A stretch of 14,082 nucleotides of DNA, taken from the NCBI GenBank assembly GCA_029865445.1, contig JAOUGY010000066.1:1-14082 (forward strand), in the 5' to 3' direction. Positions 5,374 through 13,212 of this stretch are shown here, in pieces (positions within the stretch are counted from its first letter, which is position 1; the number at the start of each line of letters is the position of its first letter). The notes below the pieces were generated by a model. That model was given only the letters and a program-made list of their open reading frames with translations, was not told the DNA's origin and made no database searches. Source of the DNA: Acidimicrobiia bacterium (GTDB lineage Bacteria; Actinomycetota; Acidimicrobiia; Spongiisociales; ZC4RG35). Made by a program: the position numbers and the translations under genes.

Positions 5374-6879
5374 TCAGCCCCCGGCGGCCTCGACGAGAAC
5401 CTGGGTCGCCCGACCGAAGAATCCCGAGATGTCGGGCAACACGCCCACCAGAATGGTGACTACCGCCGCCACCCCCAGCACCCACACGAGTGAACCGGCA
5501 GGCGCATCCTCGAACGTCTCGGCGCCTTCGGGCGGAGACTCGAACCATATGGTCTTGGCGATCCGGGCGTAGTAGTAGAAGGCGATCACGGCGTTGATGG
5601 CCGCGATCACGGCAAGCACACCGCCGGCGAGCCCACCGGAACTGATGACGGACTGGAACATGACGAACTTGGCGAACCACCCTGCCAAGGGTGGAATCCC
5701 TGCCAGGGAGAAGAAGAAGATCGCCATGAGCACGGCCAGCCGTGGGTCTCGACGCCCCAGCCCGGCCCATCCGGCGAGTTCGGCCGTGCCGGTCCGACGA
5801 GCCGCAACGATCACCGCCGCAAACGCACCCAGGTTCATCAAGGCATAGATCATCAGATAGATCACCGTGGCCTGCAGACCCTCGCCGAGCTTGTCCCTTC
5901 CCGACACCGCGGCGCCGGCGAACGGCACGAGCATGAATCCCGCTTGGGCAATCGAGGAGTAGGCGAGGAGGCGCACCACATTCGACTGCCGGAGGGCGGC
6001 GAGGTTGGCCACCGTCATCGACAACGCCGCCAACGCCCACAAGGCCGGCCCCCAGAAGGTGACGGCGCCGGGAACCGCCAGGTACACGACGGTGAACAGC
6101 GCCACGAAACCGGCCGCTTTGGAGCTCACCGACAGGTAGGCGGTCACGGGAGTCGGGGCACCCTCGTACGTATCCGGTGCCCAGAAGTGGAACGGCACCG
6201 CCGACACCTTGAATCCGAACCCGACGAGCATGAACATGATTGCCAGACCCAGCAGCGGTTGCATGTCGGGGTCTCCGGCCATGATGGTGTCGACGGCCAC
6301 CGAGATCTCGCCGAACTGCACGGCTCCGGTGACGCCGAACAGCATCGACATGCCCCACAGCAGGATGGCGGTGGACAGCACTCCCAGGATGAAATACTTG
6401 AGCGACGCCTCGTTCGAACGGATGTCACCTTTGCGCCACCCGGCGAGCATGAACAGAGGGCCGGTGGTCAGTTCGAGGCCGATGAACAGGACGATCAGGT
6501 CTCGCGACGAGGCCATCACCATCGATCCGAGGATGCTGCACAGCAGGAGCAGGTAGTACTCACCCTGGTAGTAGCGGTCGGACTCCACATAGCTGACCGA
6601 CATGAGCAGGGTGATATACCCTGCGACGAGGAACAGACCCTTGAGGACGAGGGCGAAATCGTCGACGACGAACGACCCGTCGAACATCGAAGCGCGGGCA
6701 TCGCCAGCCCAGATCACGATGAGCGGGATCGCCGCCAGCGTCACGCCGAGGACGGCCACGGTCGCCGTCCAGTACTTCAAGCGGCGGGGCAGGAACAGGT
6801 CCAGGCTGAGCACGGCCAGGATCGTGACCGCAACCACGATCTCCGGCAGCAAGGCCAGGTAGTCGATCTCCCAGCTCAT
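5374..6879 (-). CDS. nuoN: NADH-quinone oxidoreductase subunit N
   Basis: A 501-residue polytopic membrane protein, slightly longer than the E. coli subunit (485). It is one of three antiporter-like proton-pumping subunits of complex I. The key residues are present: E136 in I-G-L-E-L-T-T-G-P, and K224 in G-F-G-F-K-V-S-A-V-P-F-H-F-W-A-P-D-T-Y-E-G-A. Q-S-N-V-V-R-L-L-A-Y-S-S-I-A-Q-A-G-F and the Y-L-M-I-Y-A-L-M-N-L-G-A-F helix are also typical of NuoN. It is the last gene of the operon, 29 bases after nuoM. A purine-rich stretch (GGTGGGGAC on the minus strand) upstream of the ATG may serve as its ribosome-binding site. It converges directly on the GNAT gene; no T-tract terminator is visible, only an imperfect hairpin around the two stops (5364-5384). 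Confidence 0.95.
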   Translation of the reverse strand: MSWEIDYLALLPEIVVAVTILAVLSLDLFLPRRLKYWTATVAVLGVTLAAIPLIVIWAGDARASMFDGSFVVDDFALVLKGLFLVAGYITLLMSVSYVESDRYYQGEYYLLLLCSILGSMVMASSRDLIVLFIGLELTTGPLFMLAGWRKGDIRSNEASLKYFILGVLSTAILLWGMSMLFGVTGAVQFGEISVAVDTIMAGDPDMQPLLGLAIMFMLVGFGFKVSAVPFHFWAPDTYEGAPTPVTAYLSVSSKAAGFVALFTVVYLAVPGAVTFWGPALWALAALSMTVANLAALRQSNVVRLLAYSSIAQAGFMLVPFAGAAVSGRDKLGEGLQATVIYLMIYALMNLGAFAAVIVAARRTGTAELAGWAGLGRRDPRLAVLMAIFFFSLAGIPPLAGWFAKFVMFQSVISSGGLAGGVLAVIAAINAVIAFYYYARIAKTIWFESPPEGAETFEDAPAGSLVWVLGVAAVVTILVGVLPDISGFFGRATQVLVEAAGG

Positions 6880-6908
6880 CTCGGGGCGTCCCCACCGTCA
6901 GCCATGAT

Positions 6909-8525
6909 TCAGCTCCCGCTCACATCGAGCGACGCGGTCGAATCGACTGCGTAGGCGTTGTCGACCATGTTGACCACCGCGTCGGTGGTGGCGCCGAACA
7001 CGACCTTCGGATAGAAGCCGATCACCACGATGAGGATGATCAGGGGAACCCAGGCCGTCATCTCGTACCGGTCGACATCGTGGAATTCGTGGCCCACCCA
7101 TTCCTCGGACGGCTCACCCAGGTTCACCTTCTGCAACATGAAGAGCATGTAGCCGGCCGTCAGAACGGTTCCGATGGCCCCTGCGACCATCGCCCCTCGG
7201 AACAGACCAACCGAGAGACCGTCGAGGGGATTGAATGCCCCCAGCAGGGCCATGAACTCGCCCCAGAATCCCGCCAGACCCGGCAGACCGAGCGAAGCCA
7301 TCGCGGTGAAGCTGAGGATGGCGCCCAGCCGCGGCATCAGCTTCAGGTTGCCGCCCAGCCTCGACATCTCACGGGTGTGGTAGCGGTGGTGCATCGACCC
7401 GGCCAGGAAGAAGAGGAGGCCGGTGATGAGCCCGTGGGCGACCATCCCGATGATCGAGGCGTTGATGCCCACATCGGTGAGGGTGGCGATGCCCAGCATC
7501 ACGAAACCCATGTGTCCGACCGACGAGAACGCGATCAGTCGTTTCACGTCGGTCTGGGCGAGACACGCGAGCGAGCCGTAGATGATCCCGATGACACTGA
7601 GGATGGCGATGGTCGGAGCCCAGTCCTTGGCCGCCTCGGGAAGCACGGGAATCGCGATCCGGATGAATCCGTACGAACCCAATTTCAGGAGAATCGCCGC
7701 CAGCAACACCGACCCGACGGTTGGAGCGGCCGTGTGGGCATCCGGGAGCCAGGTGTGGAGGGGCCACATGGGAACCTTCACTGCGAATCCCAGGAACATG
7801 GCGCCGAACACCAGTCCCGCGATCCCCCACGAGGCGAAGTCCCCGGCCGCACCGTGAGCGGCAAGCGTGGGAATGTCGAACGTCCGGCCGCCGAACTCAC
7901 CCGACTTGAAGTAAAGGGCGAGGAAGCCCAGCAACATGAAGGCCGAACCGAAGAGAGTGAACAAGAAGAACTTGATCGAGGCGTAGAGCCGGGTCGGCAT
8001 CTCCTTACCGAAGCCGGGTATCTGACGCATCGACTTGTCGCCCCAGATTCCGATCATGAAGTACATCGGCAACAGCACGACCTCGAAGAAGATGAAGAAC
8101 AGCACGAGGTCGAGCGCCACGAACGTGCCGTTCATGCCGGTCCCGAGAATCAGCATGAGGATGAGGAACGCCTTGGGGTTGCGCGGCTCCTCCCAGTGAT
8201 TCCACGAGTAGATCATGGCGAGGACCAGGATGAAGGTGGACAGCACCAACAGCGGCAGGCTGATCCCGTCGACCCCGACGTGGTAGTTGGCCCCGATCGC
8301 CGAGATCCAAGGCACGTTCGTCTCGAACTGGTACTGCTCGGCTGCGCCGAGATCGAACCCGAACGCCACGATCAAGGACAGGCCAAAGGTGACCACCGCC
8401 ACCAGCATCGACCACTGTTTGACGGTGGATTCGCGTTCCTTCGGGATCGCCAACGCCGCCAACGCTCCCAGGATCGGGAGGAAGACGATCAGGCTCAGCC
8501 CCCAACCGTTTTCGAACCAGTCCAT
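6909..8525 (-). CDS. nuoM: NADH-quinone oxidoreductase subunit M
   Basis: A 538-residue antiporter-like subunit of the complex I membrane arm, near the usual length (E. coli 509). E148 lies in F-I-F-F-E-V-V-L-L-P-M-Y-F. K250 lies in G-F-A-V-K-V-P-M-W-P-L-H-T-W-L-P-D-A-H. T-D-V-K-R-L-I-A-F-S-S-V-G-H-M-G and the H-G-L-I-T-G-L-L-F-F-L-A-G-S-M helix are the discriminating NuoM signatures. The start at 8525 is supported by a purine-rich GAAGGAGAGAGG upstream on the minus strand. It lies 27 bases after nuoL in the transcription direction. All proton-path residues that I can locate are intact. Confidence 0.96.
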   Translation of the reverse strand: MDWFENGWGLSLIVFLPILGALAALAIPKERESTVKQWSMLVAVVTFGLSLIVAFGFDLGAAEQYQFETNVPWISAIGANYHVGVDGISLPLLVLSTFILVLAMIYSWNHWEEPRNPKAFLILMLILGTGMNGTFVALDLVLFFIFFEVVLLPMYFMIGIWGDKSMRQIPGFGKEMPTRLYASIKFFLFTLFGSAFMLLGFLALYFKSGEFGGRTFDIPTLAAHGAAGDFASWGIAGLVFGAMFLGFAVKVPMWPLHTWLPDAHTAAPTVGSVLLAAILLKLGSYGFIRIAIPVLPEAAKDWAPTIAILSVIGIIYGSLACLAQTDVKRLIAFSSVGHMGFVMLGIATLTDVGINASIIGMVAHGLITGLLFFLAGSMHHRYHTREMSRLGGNLKLMPRLGAILSFTAMASLGLPGLAGFWGEFMALLGAFNPLDGLSVGLFRGAMVAGAIGTVLTAGYMLFMLQKVNLGEPSEEWVGHEFHDVDRYEMTAWVPLIILIVVIGFYPKVVFGATTDAVVNMVDNAYAVDSTASLDVSGS

Positions 8526-8552
8526 CGTCGTTTGCCTCTCTCCTTCGACTGA

Positions 8553-10628
8553 CTATCGGAAAATCGCCACGGCTGCCACCAGCACGAGCGCGCCCACCAT
8601 GAACCCGGCGGCATATTGCTGAACACGGCCCGTCTGGAGCTTCCTCATCGCGGACCCGGCGGCGTCGCTGGCCATCGCCACACCGTTGAAGAACCCATCG
8701 ATTCCCCTCTGGTCGACGCCACCGTAGACGAATCGCCCGAGCGCCATGGTGATCGCACCGACGCCGTTGACGATTCCATCGAGAATGTAGGTGTTGACCC
8801 AGTTCATGGCCCGCGCCGCCGGACCCATGGTGAACCCGACGATGGCCCAGGCGATGTGATCCATGAAGTACTTGGCCCGCAGCAGGGGATAGAGCACCGG
8901 GATTTCCAACCGGTCCCGGGCCTCCTGGGTGTCGGCGTCCCTGCCGAACACCAGCCAGCCGAGAGCGATCCCGAGTACCGCGGCACCGAGACCGATGGCG
9001 GCCAACCCCCAATCGGGCGCCTCGGGGTGGTGATCACCAAGCGGTACGACCCTGGCCGCCAACCAGGTGGTGAAGTTGTGGAACGATCCGAACTCGAGGC
9101 CGGGGACGTTGAGGAACCCGGCGATCACCGACGGGACCGCCAGCACCCACAGTGGTCCGGTCATGATCGTCGGAGACTCGTGCGGATGTCCGTGACCCTT
9201 GTAGGTCCCGAAGAAGGTGAGGGCGATGGCGCGTGTCATGTAGAAGGCGGTCACGAAGGCGCCCGCCACCGCCACCCAGAAGACGAACGTGTACCCCTCG
9301 TAATCGAGCGTCGCCAGGATCTCGTCCTTCGACCAGAATCCGGCGAGCGGGATGATGCCGGCCAGCGCGAGCGACCCGATGATGAAGGTCCTGAACGTGT
9401 GCGGCATGTCCTTTCGGAGCCCGCCCATGTCGGTCATGTTGTTCGAGTGGACGGCGTGAATCACCGACCCGGCTCCCAGGAACAACAGTGCCTTGAAGAA
9501 GGCGTGGGTGAACAGGTGGAAGAGCCCGGCCGTGTACCCGCCGGCGGCTACCGCGGTCATCATGTACCCGAGCTGGGAGACGGTGGAATAGGCGAGCACC
9601 TTCTTCAGGTCGTTGGCGACCAGGGCCAGGAGGCCCATCGCCAGCAGCGTGATCGCCCCGATGCCGACCATCAGCCCGCGCACGGTGATGATGCCACCGA
9701 GGATCTCCGCCTCTCCCGCCATGTACTGGTACACCGGGAAGAGCCGGGCCATCAGATACACGCCGGCGGTGACCATCGTGGCGGCGTGCATGAGCGCAGA
9801 GACGGGGGTGGGACCGGCCATGGCATCCGGAAGCCAGATGTGGAGCGGGAACTGTGCCGACTTGCCCATCGCACCCAAGAACATCAGAAGTGCCCCCGCC
9901 ACCGCAACCGTCTGGAGCCCGGCCTCACCGGCGGCGGCCGCCTCGTTGATGTGGGTGAATCGGAAGTCGCCGATGCCCATCCCCAAGAAGATGGCGCCCA
10001 GAATCAAGCCGACGTCGGCGACCTTGTTCGTGAGGAAGGCCTTGTTGCCCGATCGGACGTTGTCGAGGTCCTCCCAGTAGTGCCCGATGAGCAGGTACGA
10101 CGCCAACCCGACACCTTCCCAACCGATGATCAGCTGGATCAGGTTGGGGGCGCCCACCAGGATCAGCATCGCTCCGGCGAAGAGGGAGAACGAGGCGAAG
10201 AACATCGTCACCCGCACATCCCCGTGCATGTACCCGAGGGCGTAGATGAACACGAGGAGGCCGACGAATGCGACCACCCAATACATCATGATCGAGAGCC
10301 CGTCCACCATCCACCCGAGTTCGAATACGAGGTCGCGGCCCTCGAAGAGCCCGATCCGGCCGATCTCGAAGATGTGTGTGTCGTTGAGGATCCCGCCTTG
10401 GGCGTTCTGGAAGAACAGGATGGTGGCGATGACGAGGTTGAGCCCCATGGCGGCGACAGCGAACTCGCCTCCCTTGTACTTCATGTTCTTTCCGAGCCAG
10501 ATGATCAGGAGGAAAGCCACGAACGGCGACACGAGCATGAGCCCGGCCCACTGGGTCGCAGCACCACCAGCCGCCAGCTCGACGGCATGCTCTGCACCTT
10601 CTTCGGCGGCGAGCACGAGCGGGTTCAT
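8553..10628 (-). CDS. nuoL: NADH-quinone oxidoreductase subunit L
   Basis: A 691-residue distal antiporter-like subunit, somewhat longer than the E. coli form (613). E171 lies in I-G-W-E-G-V-G-L-A-S-Y. K256 lies in G-A-M-G-K-S-A-Q-F-P-L-H-I-W-L-P-D-A-M. H281 lies in A-L-M-H-A-A-T-M-V-T-A-G-V-Y. N-D-L-K-K-V-L-A-Y-S-T-V-S-Q-L-G-Y follows. The C-terminus contains the G-V-D-Q-R-G-I-D-G segment after the long lateral helix region, as expected for NuoL. The N-terminus has an acidic/Ala-rich stretch (about 1-27) before the first membrane span. AGGAGAGA precedes the ATG at 10628 on the minus strand. It sits 37 bases after nuoK. Confidence 0.96.
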   Translation of the reverse strand: MNPLVLAAEEGAEHAVELAAGGAATQWAGLMLVSPFVAFLLIIWLGKNMKYKGGEFAVAAMGLNLVIATILFFQNAQGGILNDTHIFEIGRIGLFEGRDLVFELGWMVDGLSIMMYWVVAFVGLLVFIYALGYMHGDVRVTMFFASFSLFAGAMLILVGAPNLIQLIIGWEGVGLASYLLIGHYWEDLDNVRSGNKAFLTNKVADVGLILGAIFLGMGIGDFRFTHINEAAAAGEAGLQTVAVAGALLMFLGAMGKSAQFPLHIWLPDAMAGPTPVSALMHAATMVTAGVYLMARLFPVYQYMAGEAEILGGIITVRGLMVGIGAITLLAMGLLALVANDLKKVLAYSTVSQLGYMMTAVAAGGYTAGLFHLFTHAFFKALLFLGAGSVIHAVHSNNMTDMGGLRKDMPHTFRTFIIGSLALAGIIPLAGFWSKDEILATLDYEGYTFVFWVAVAGAFVTAFYMTRAIALTFFGTYKGHGHPHESPTIMTGPLWVLAVPSVIAGFLNVPGLEFGSFHNFTTWLAARVVPLGDHHPEAPDWGLAAIGLGAAVLGIALGWLVFGRDADTQEARDRLEIPVLYPLLRAKYFMDHIAWAIVGFTMGPAARAMNWVNTYILDGIVNGVGAITMALGRFVYGGVDQRGIDGFFNGVAMASDAAGSAMRKLQTGRVQQYAAGFMVGALVLVAAVAIFR

Positions 10629-10665
10629 CTGGTCTCTCTCCTGGACACGGGCGAATTGACGATCG

Positions 10666-10971
10666 TCATAGCTTCATGAGGTTGAAGTCGTCGACATTGG
10701 CGGATCTGCGGTTCCTGAAGATCAGAAGGATGATGGCGAGCCCGATGCCCACCTCGGCGGCGGCGACGGTGATCACGAAGATGGCGAAGATCTGGCCGAG
10801 TGCCTCCGGAGTGCGCAGGACCGACTCGAAGGCGATCAGGTTCAGGTTGACGGCGTTCAACATCAGCTCGACGGCCAGAAGCACCATCACGGCGTTGCGC
10901 CGGACGAGCAGGCCGTAGACGCCGAGCGAGAACAGCGCCGCCGCCACGACCAAGAACTGATTGACGATCAT
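10666..10971 (-). CDS. nuoK: NADH-quinone oxidoreductase subunit K
   Basis: A 101-residue three-helix subunit, the same length as its E. coli counterpart (100). E35 in L-L-A-V-E-L-M-L-N-A-V-N-L and E73 in A-A-E-V-G-I-G-L-A-I are the two membrane glutamates of the proton path. The frame stays open upstream to about 11232, but that extension is an Arg-rich shadow over nuoJ. The ATG at 10971 gives the family N-terminus and has AAGGGAAG upstream on the minus strand. The 97 bases that separate it from nuoJ hold a heptamer repeat array and make up one of the two longest intergenic gaps inside this operon. Confidence 0.95.
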   Translation of the reverse strand: MIVNQFLVVAAALFSLGVYGLLVRRNAVMVLLAVELMLNAVNLNLIAFESVLRTPEALGQIFAIFVITVAAAEVGIGLAIILLIFRNRRSANVDDFNLMKL

Positions 10972-10992
10972 CGGGGCACTTCCCTTCGGGCC

Positions 10993-11027
10993 GTGCGCGG
11001 TGCGCGATGGGCGGTGCGCAATGCGCC
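10993..11027. repeat. Heptanucleotide tandem array between nuoJ and nuoK (RTGCGCR)
   Basis: Five consecutive seven-base units are seen on the + strand: GTGCGCG, GTGCGCG, ATGGGCG, GTGCGCA, ATGCGCC. The consensus is RTGCGCR. The array lies in the 97-base gap between nuoJ and nuoK, inside the operon transcript. The unit contains self-complementary GCGC, so the RNA could fold, but no single dominant hairpin is evident. Nothing coding is visible in the gap. Confidence 0.6.
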
Positions 11028-11068
11028 GGAACCGATGGCCCAGCACTGCGGACGGAGGTTGCAGCCGC

Positions 11069-11623
11069 TCATACCGCTCCCCTCTCTTCTTCCTCGGCGG
11101 GTGAGAGGTCGCGGCGGGCGAGTGTGATCCCACCGATGAGGGCCGCCAGGAGGATGAACCCCACCACCTCGAACGGAAGCACGAACCGGCCCAGCAGGCC
11201 TTCGGCCAGTGTCTCCGTCGGCGTCGGGTCACCGACGCGGGCGACCTCGGTGTTTCCGAAGGCGAGCAGAGAGGTGTAGGTCAACACGGCGAACGTCGCA
11301 AGGGCCACGACTGCGGCCACCGGTCGCGCCTTCTTGTTGTCGAGGCCCACATCCCGAACCACCGGCGCCCTCGTGATCATGATGCCGAAGAGGAAGAGGA
11401 CGATCACCGCACCGATGTAGACGAGGACGACCGTCCACGCCACGAACTCGGCCGACAACAGCAGCATCAGCGCCGCCGACCCGGCGAGGGCGCCAACGAG
11501 GAAGAGAGCGGCATGGACAACGTTCTGTGACGTGACCACCCTCACACCGCACAACAGGACGGCGGCGCCGATCGCCAGGTAAACCCAATTGACCGGGTCC
11601 GAGAGCCAGACGTCGAAGGTCAT
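11069..11623 (-). CDS. nuoJ: NADH-quinone oxidoreductase subunit J
   Basis: A 184-residue five-helix membrane subunit, exactly the length of the E. coli subunit. The helix V-L-V-Y-I-G-A-V-I-V-L-F-L-F-G-I-M-I (about 66-83) is the hallmark of NuoJ; the Y69/G71 region forms the pi-bulge helix that links the quinone site to the antiporter chain. The C-terminus has G-F-I-L-L-A-A-L-I-G-G-I-T-L-A-R, then a charged tail. The start at 11623 lies seven bases after the nuoI stop. GGAGAAG within the end of nuoI is the probable ribosome-binding site, so translation is likely coupled. Confidence 0.95.
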   Translation of the reverse strand: MTFDVWLSDPVNWVYLAIGAAVLLCGVRVVTSQNVVHAALFLVGALAGSAALMLLLSAEFVAWTVVLVYIGAVIVLFLFGIMITRAPVVRDVGLDNKKARPVAAVVALATFAVLTYTSLLAFGNTEVARVGDPTPTETLAEGLLGRFVLPFEVVGFILLAALIGGITLARRDLSPAEEEERGAV

Positions 11624-11630
11624 CGCCGGC

Positions 11631-12119
11631 TCACTTCTCCAACTCGGGAGCCGCCGCGACCGTACCCAACCAGTCCTGGAGCCGCTCTTTGTCGTGCATC
11701 ATCTTCCCCATGTCGTACTCGCTGAACTCGTACTCGGGACTCCAGAAGAGGGCATCGAACGGGCACACCTCGACACAGATCCCGCAGTACATGCACAGGG
11801 CGTAGTCGATGTCGAAGCGGTCGAGCGTGGCCCGTACCTTGACGCGGCCGCCCGGCTTGTCGGGAGCCTTCTCCTCCTTGTGACCTTCGATGTAGATGCA
11901 CCAGTCAGGGCAGTTGCGGGCGCAGAGCATGCACACCGTGCAAGCCTCTTGATCCAGGGCGATCACGCCCCGAGCCCGCGGTACCGGCTCCTCCTTGACC
12001 TTCGGGTAGTTGACGGTGCGGAGATGCTCTTTTGGCTTGAAGATCGTCTGGAGCATCGTCACGAACGTGACCTTCATGCCTGTCAACAATCCCTTGCCGG
12101 GAAAAACGGGAGTCGTCAT
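11631..12119 (-). CDS. nuoI: NADH-quinone oxidoreductase subunit I (2x 4Fe-4S)
   Basis: A 162-residue ferredoxin-like subunit that carries clusters N6a and N6b and passes electrons toward NuoB and quinone. The first motif is C60-x2-C63-x2-C66-x3-C70-P and the second is C109-x2-C112-x2-C115-x3-C119-P; all eight ligands are present. The N-terminal amphipathic region (K-V-T-F-V-T-M-L-Q-T-I-F-K-P) is typical. The ATG at 12119 overlaps the nuoH stop by one base (TGATG on the minus strand), with AAGGTGG seven bases upstream. The frame is open far upstream through nuoH, but that part has no NuoI-like sequence and is a shadow. Confidence 0.95.
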   Translation of the reverse strand: MTTPVFPGKGLLTGMKVTFVTMLQTIFKPKEHLRTVNYPKVKEEPVPRARGVIALDQEACTVCMLCARNCPDWCIYIEGHKEEKAPDKPGGRVKVRATLDRFDIDYALCMYCGICVEVCPFDALFWSPEYEFSEYDMGKMMHDKERLQDWLGTVAAAPELEK

Positions 12120-13138
12120 CAGAACGCCACCTTGAAGATGCCCGTGAGAACGATATTGAGCAGCGACAGCGGGATGAGCCATTTCCAGGCCAGGCTCTGA
12201 AGCTGGTCCTCCCGGAACCGGGGGAATGTCCAGCGGAACCAGATCATGAGAAACACCAACGCCCCCACCTTGGCGGCGAGGATCGCCGGTCCGGCCCAGT
12301 TCAACATGTCGGCGGGCACGAACGGCGCCCAGTATCCGCCCAGGAAGAGCGTTGCGGCGATCGCCGACATCGAGAACATGTTTGCGAACTCGGCGAGGAA
12401 GAAGAACAAGAAGCGGAAGCCCGAGTACTCGGTCACGTACCCCATCACGAGTTCGGATTCGGCGATCGGCATGTCGAACGGGATCCGGCTCAGCTCGGCG
12501 AGGGCCGCGATCATGAAGATCACGAACCCGAGAAGCTGCGGGATCACGAAGGGCAGGCCGCCCTGCCACCCGGTCTCGGACAGCCATCCGGCTTGGGCTT
12601 CGACGATCCCGTTCAGGCTCATCGTGCCCGCCATCACGACCACACCCACCACCGAGAGCACCAACGGCAGCTCGTAGGCGATGAGCTGACCGGCGGCGCG
12701 CAACCCGCCCATGAGCGAGTACTTGTTCGCCGATGACCACCCGGCCACGAGCACACCGATGGTGGAGATCGACGAGATGGCCAGTGCGTAGAAGATCCCG
12801 ACGTCGAGGTTCTGGACAACCAGATCGGGACCGGCCGGGAGGACTACGAACAGCGCCACCGTCCCGATGAACACGAGCATCGGGGCGAATTTGAAGACTG
12901 CCCGGTCCGCTTCGGCGGGAACGAGATCCTCTTTCTGGAAGAACTTCACACCATCGGCGATGAGCTGGGCCCACCCCCAGCGCCCACCGGCGAAATAGGG
13001 TCCGACGCGGTTCTGCATCTTGGCCGACAACTTCATCTCGGCGAAGCCGATCACCATCCCGGCCAGCGGGATGAGCGTCGCCACCACCAGCACCTTCAAG
13101 ACCAACAAAACCCAGAAATTCGACAGGAGATCGGTCAC
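12119..13138 (-). CDS. nuoH: NADH-quinone oxidoreductase subunit H
   Basis: A 339-residue membrane subunit that forms the quinone-entry site at the junction with the peripheral arm (E. coli 325). The conserved segments are A-E-M-K-x5-Q-N-R-V-G-P (34-47), G-W-S-S-A-N-K-Y-S-L-M-G-G-L-R-A (133-148), A-E-L-S-R-I-P-F-D-M-P-I-A-E-S-E-L-V (214-231), E-Y-S-G-F (237-241) and R-W-T-F-P-R-F-R-E-D-Q-L near the C-terminus. The start is GTG at 13138, supported by GGAGG at 13146-13150 (minus strand) with seven-base spacing. That site abuts and overlaps a heptamer repeat array, and the next unit upstream is a gene on the opposite strand rather than nuoG. This is the point where the operon is interrupted. Confidence 0.95.
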   Translation of the reverse strand: MTDLLSNFWVLLVLKVLVVATLIPLAGMVIGFAEMKLSAKMQNRVGPYFAGGRWGWAQLIADGVKFFQKEDLVPAEADRAVFKFAPMLVFIGTVALFVVLPAGPDLVVQNLDVGIFYALAISSISTIGVLVAGWSSANKYSLMGGLRAAGQLIAYELPLVLSVVGVVVMAGTMSLNGIVEAQAGWLSETGWQGGLPFVIPQLLGFVIFMIAALAELSRIPFDMPIAESELVMGYVTEYSGFRFLFFFLAEFANMFSMSAIAATLFLGGYWAPFVPADMLNWAGPAILAAKVGALVFLMIWFRWTFPRFREDQLQSLAWKWLIPLSLLNIVLTGIFKVAF

Positions 13139-13145
13139 AGCGTTC

Positions 13146-13150
13146 CCTCC
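13146..13150 (-). promoter_or_regulatory. nuoH: nuoH ribosome-binding site overlapping the repeat array
   Basis: GGAGG on the minus strand lies seven bases before the nuoH GTG and fixes that start. Three of its five bases belong to the first TCCCCAG unit of the heptamer array (13148-13154), so the array supplies part of the site. Confidence 0.75.
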
Positions 13151-13175
13151 CCAGTCCCCAGTCCCCAGCCTCCAG
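13148..13175. repeat. Left heptanucleotide array (CCCCAGT type), inverted with respect to 13592-13619
   Basis: Four contiguous seven-base units on +: TCCCCAG three times, then CCTCCAG. The unit equals a rotation of CCCCAGT. The reverse complement of the region 13147-13178 aligns with 13589-13620 with about four mismatches in 32 positions. Together the two arrays bracket the four-helix-bundle gene. Confidence 0.85.
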
Positions 13176-13212
13176 CCCGAACCCCTTCCGCGACGAAGGT
13201 AGACCGGTCAGA

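Noticed and set aside
8616..10679. A very long open frame on + opposite nuoL, and similar ones opposite nuoM (7080-8552) and nuoN (5944-6954)
   Set aside because: They are antisense shadows of strongly conserved nuo genes. The translations are rich in His, Asp, Glu, Gln and Arg with no recognisable domain, as expected when a GC-rich codon pattern is read in the opposite frame.
10972..11232. N-terminal extension of NuoK into nuoJ
   Set aside because: The Arg/Ser/Pro-rich extension has no membrane character, and the ATG at 10971 gives the exact family length with a ribosome-binding site.
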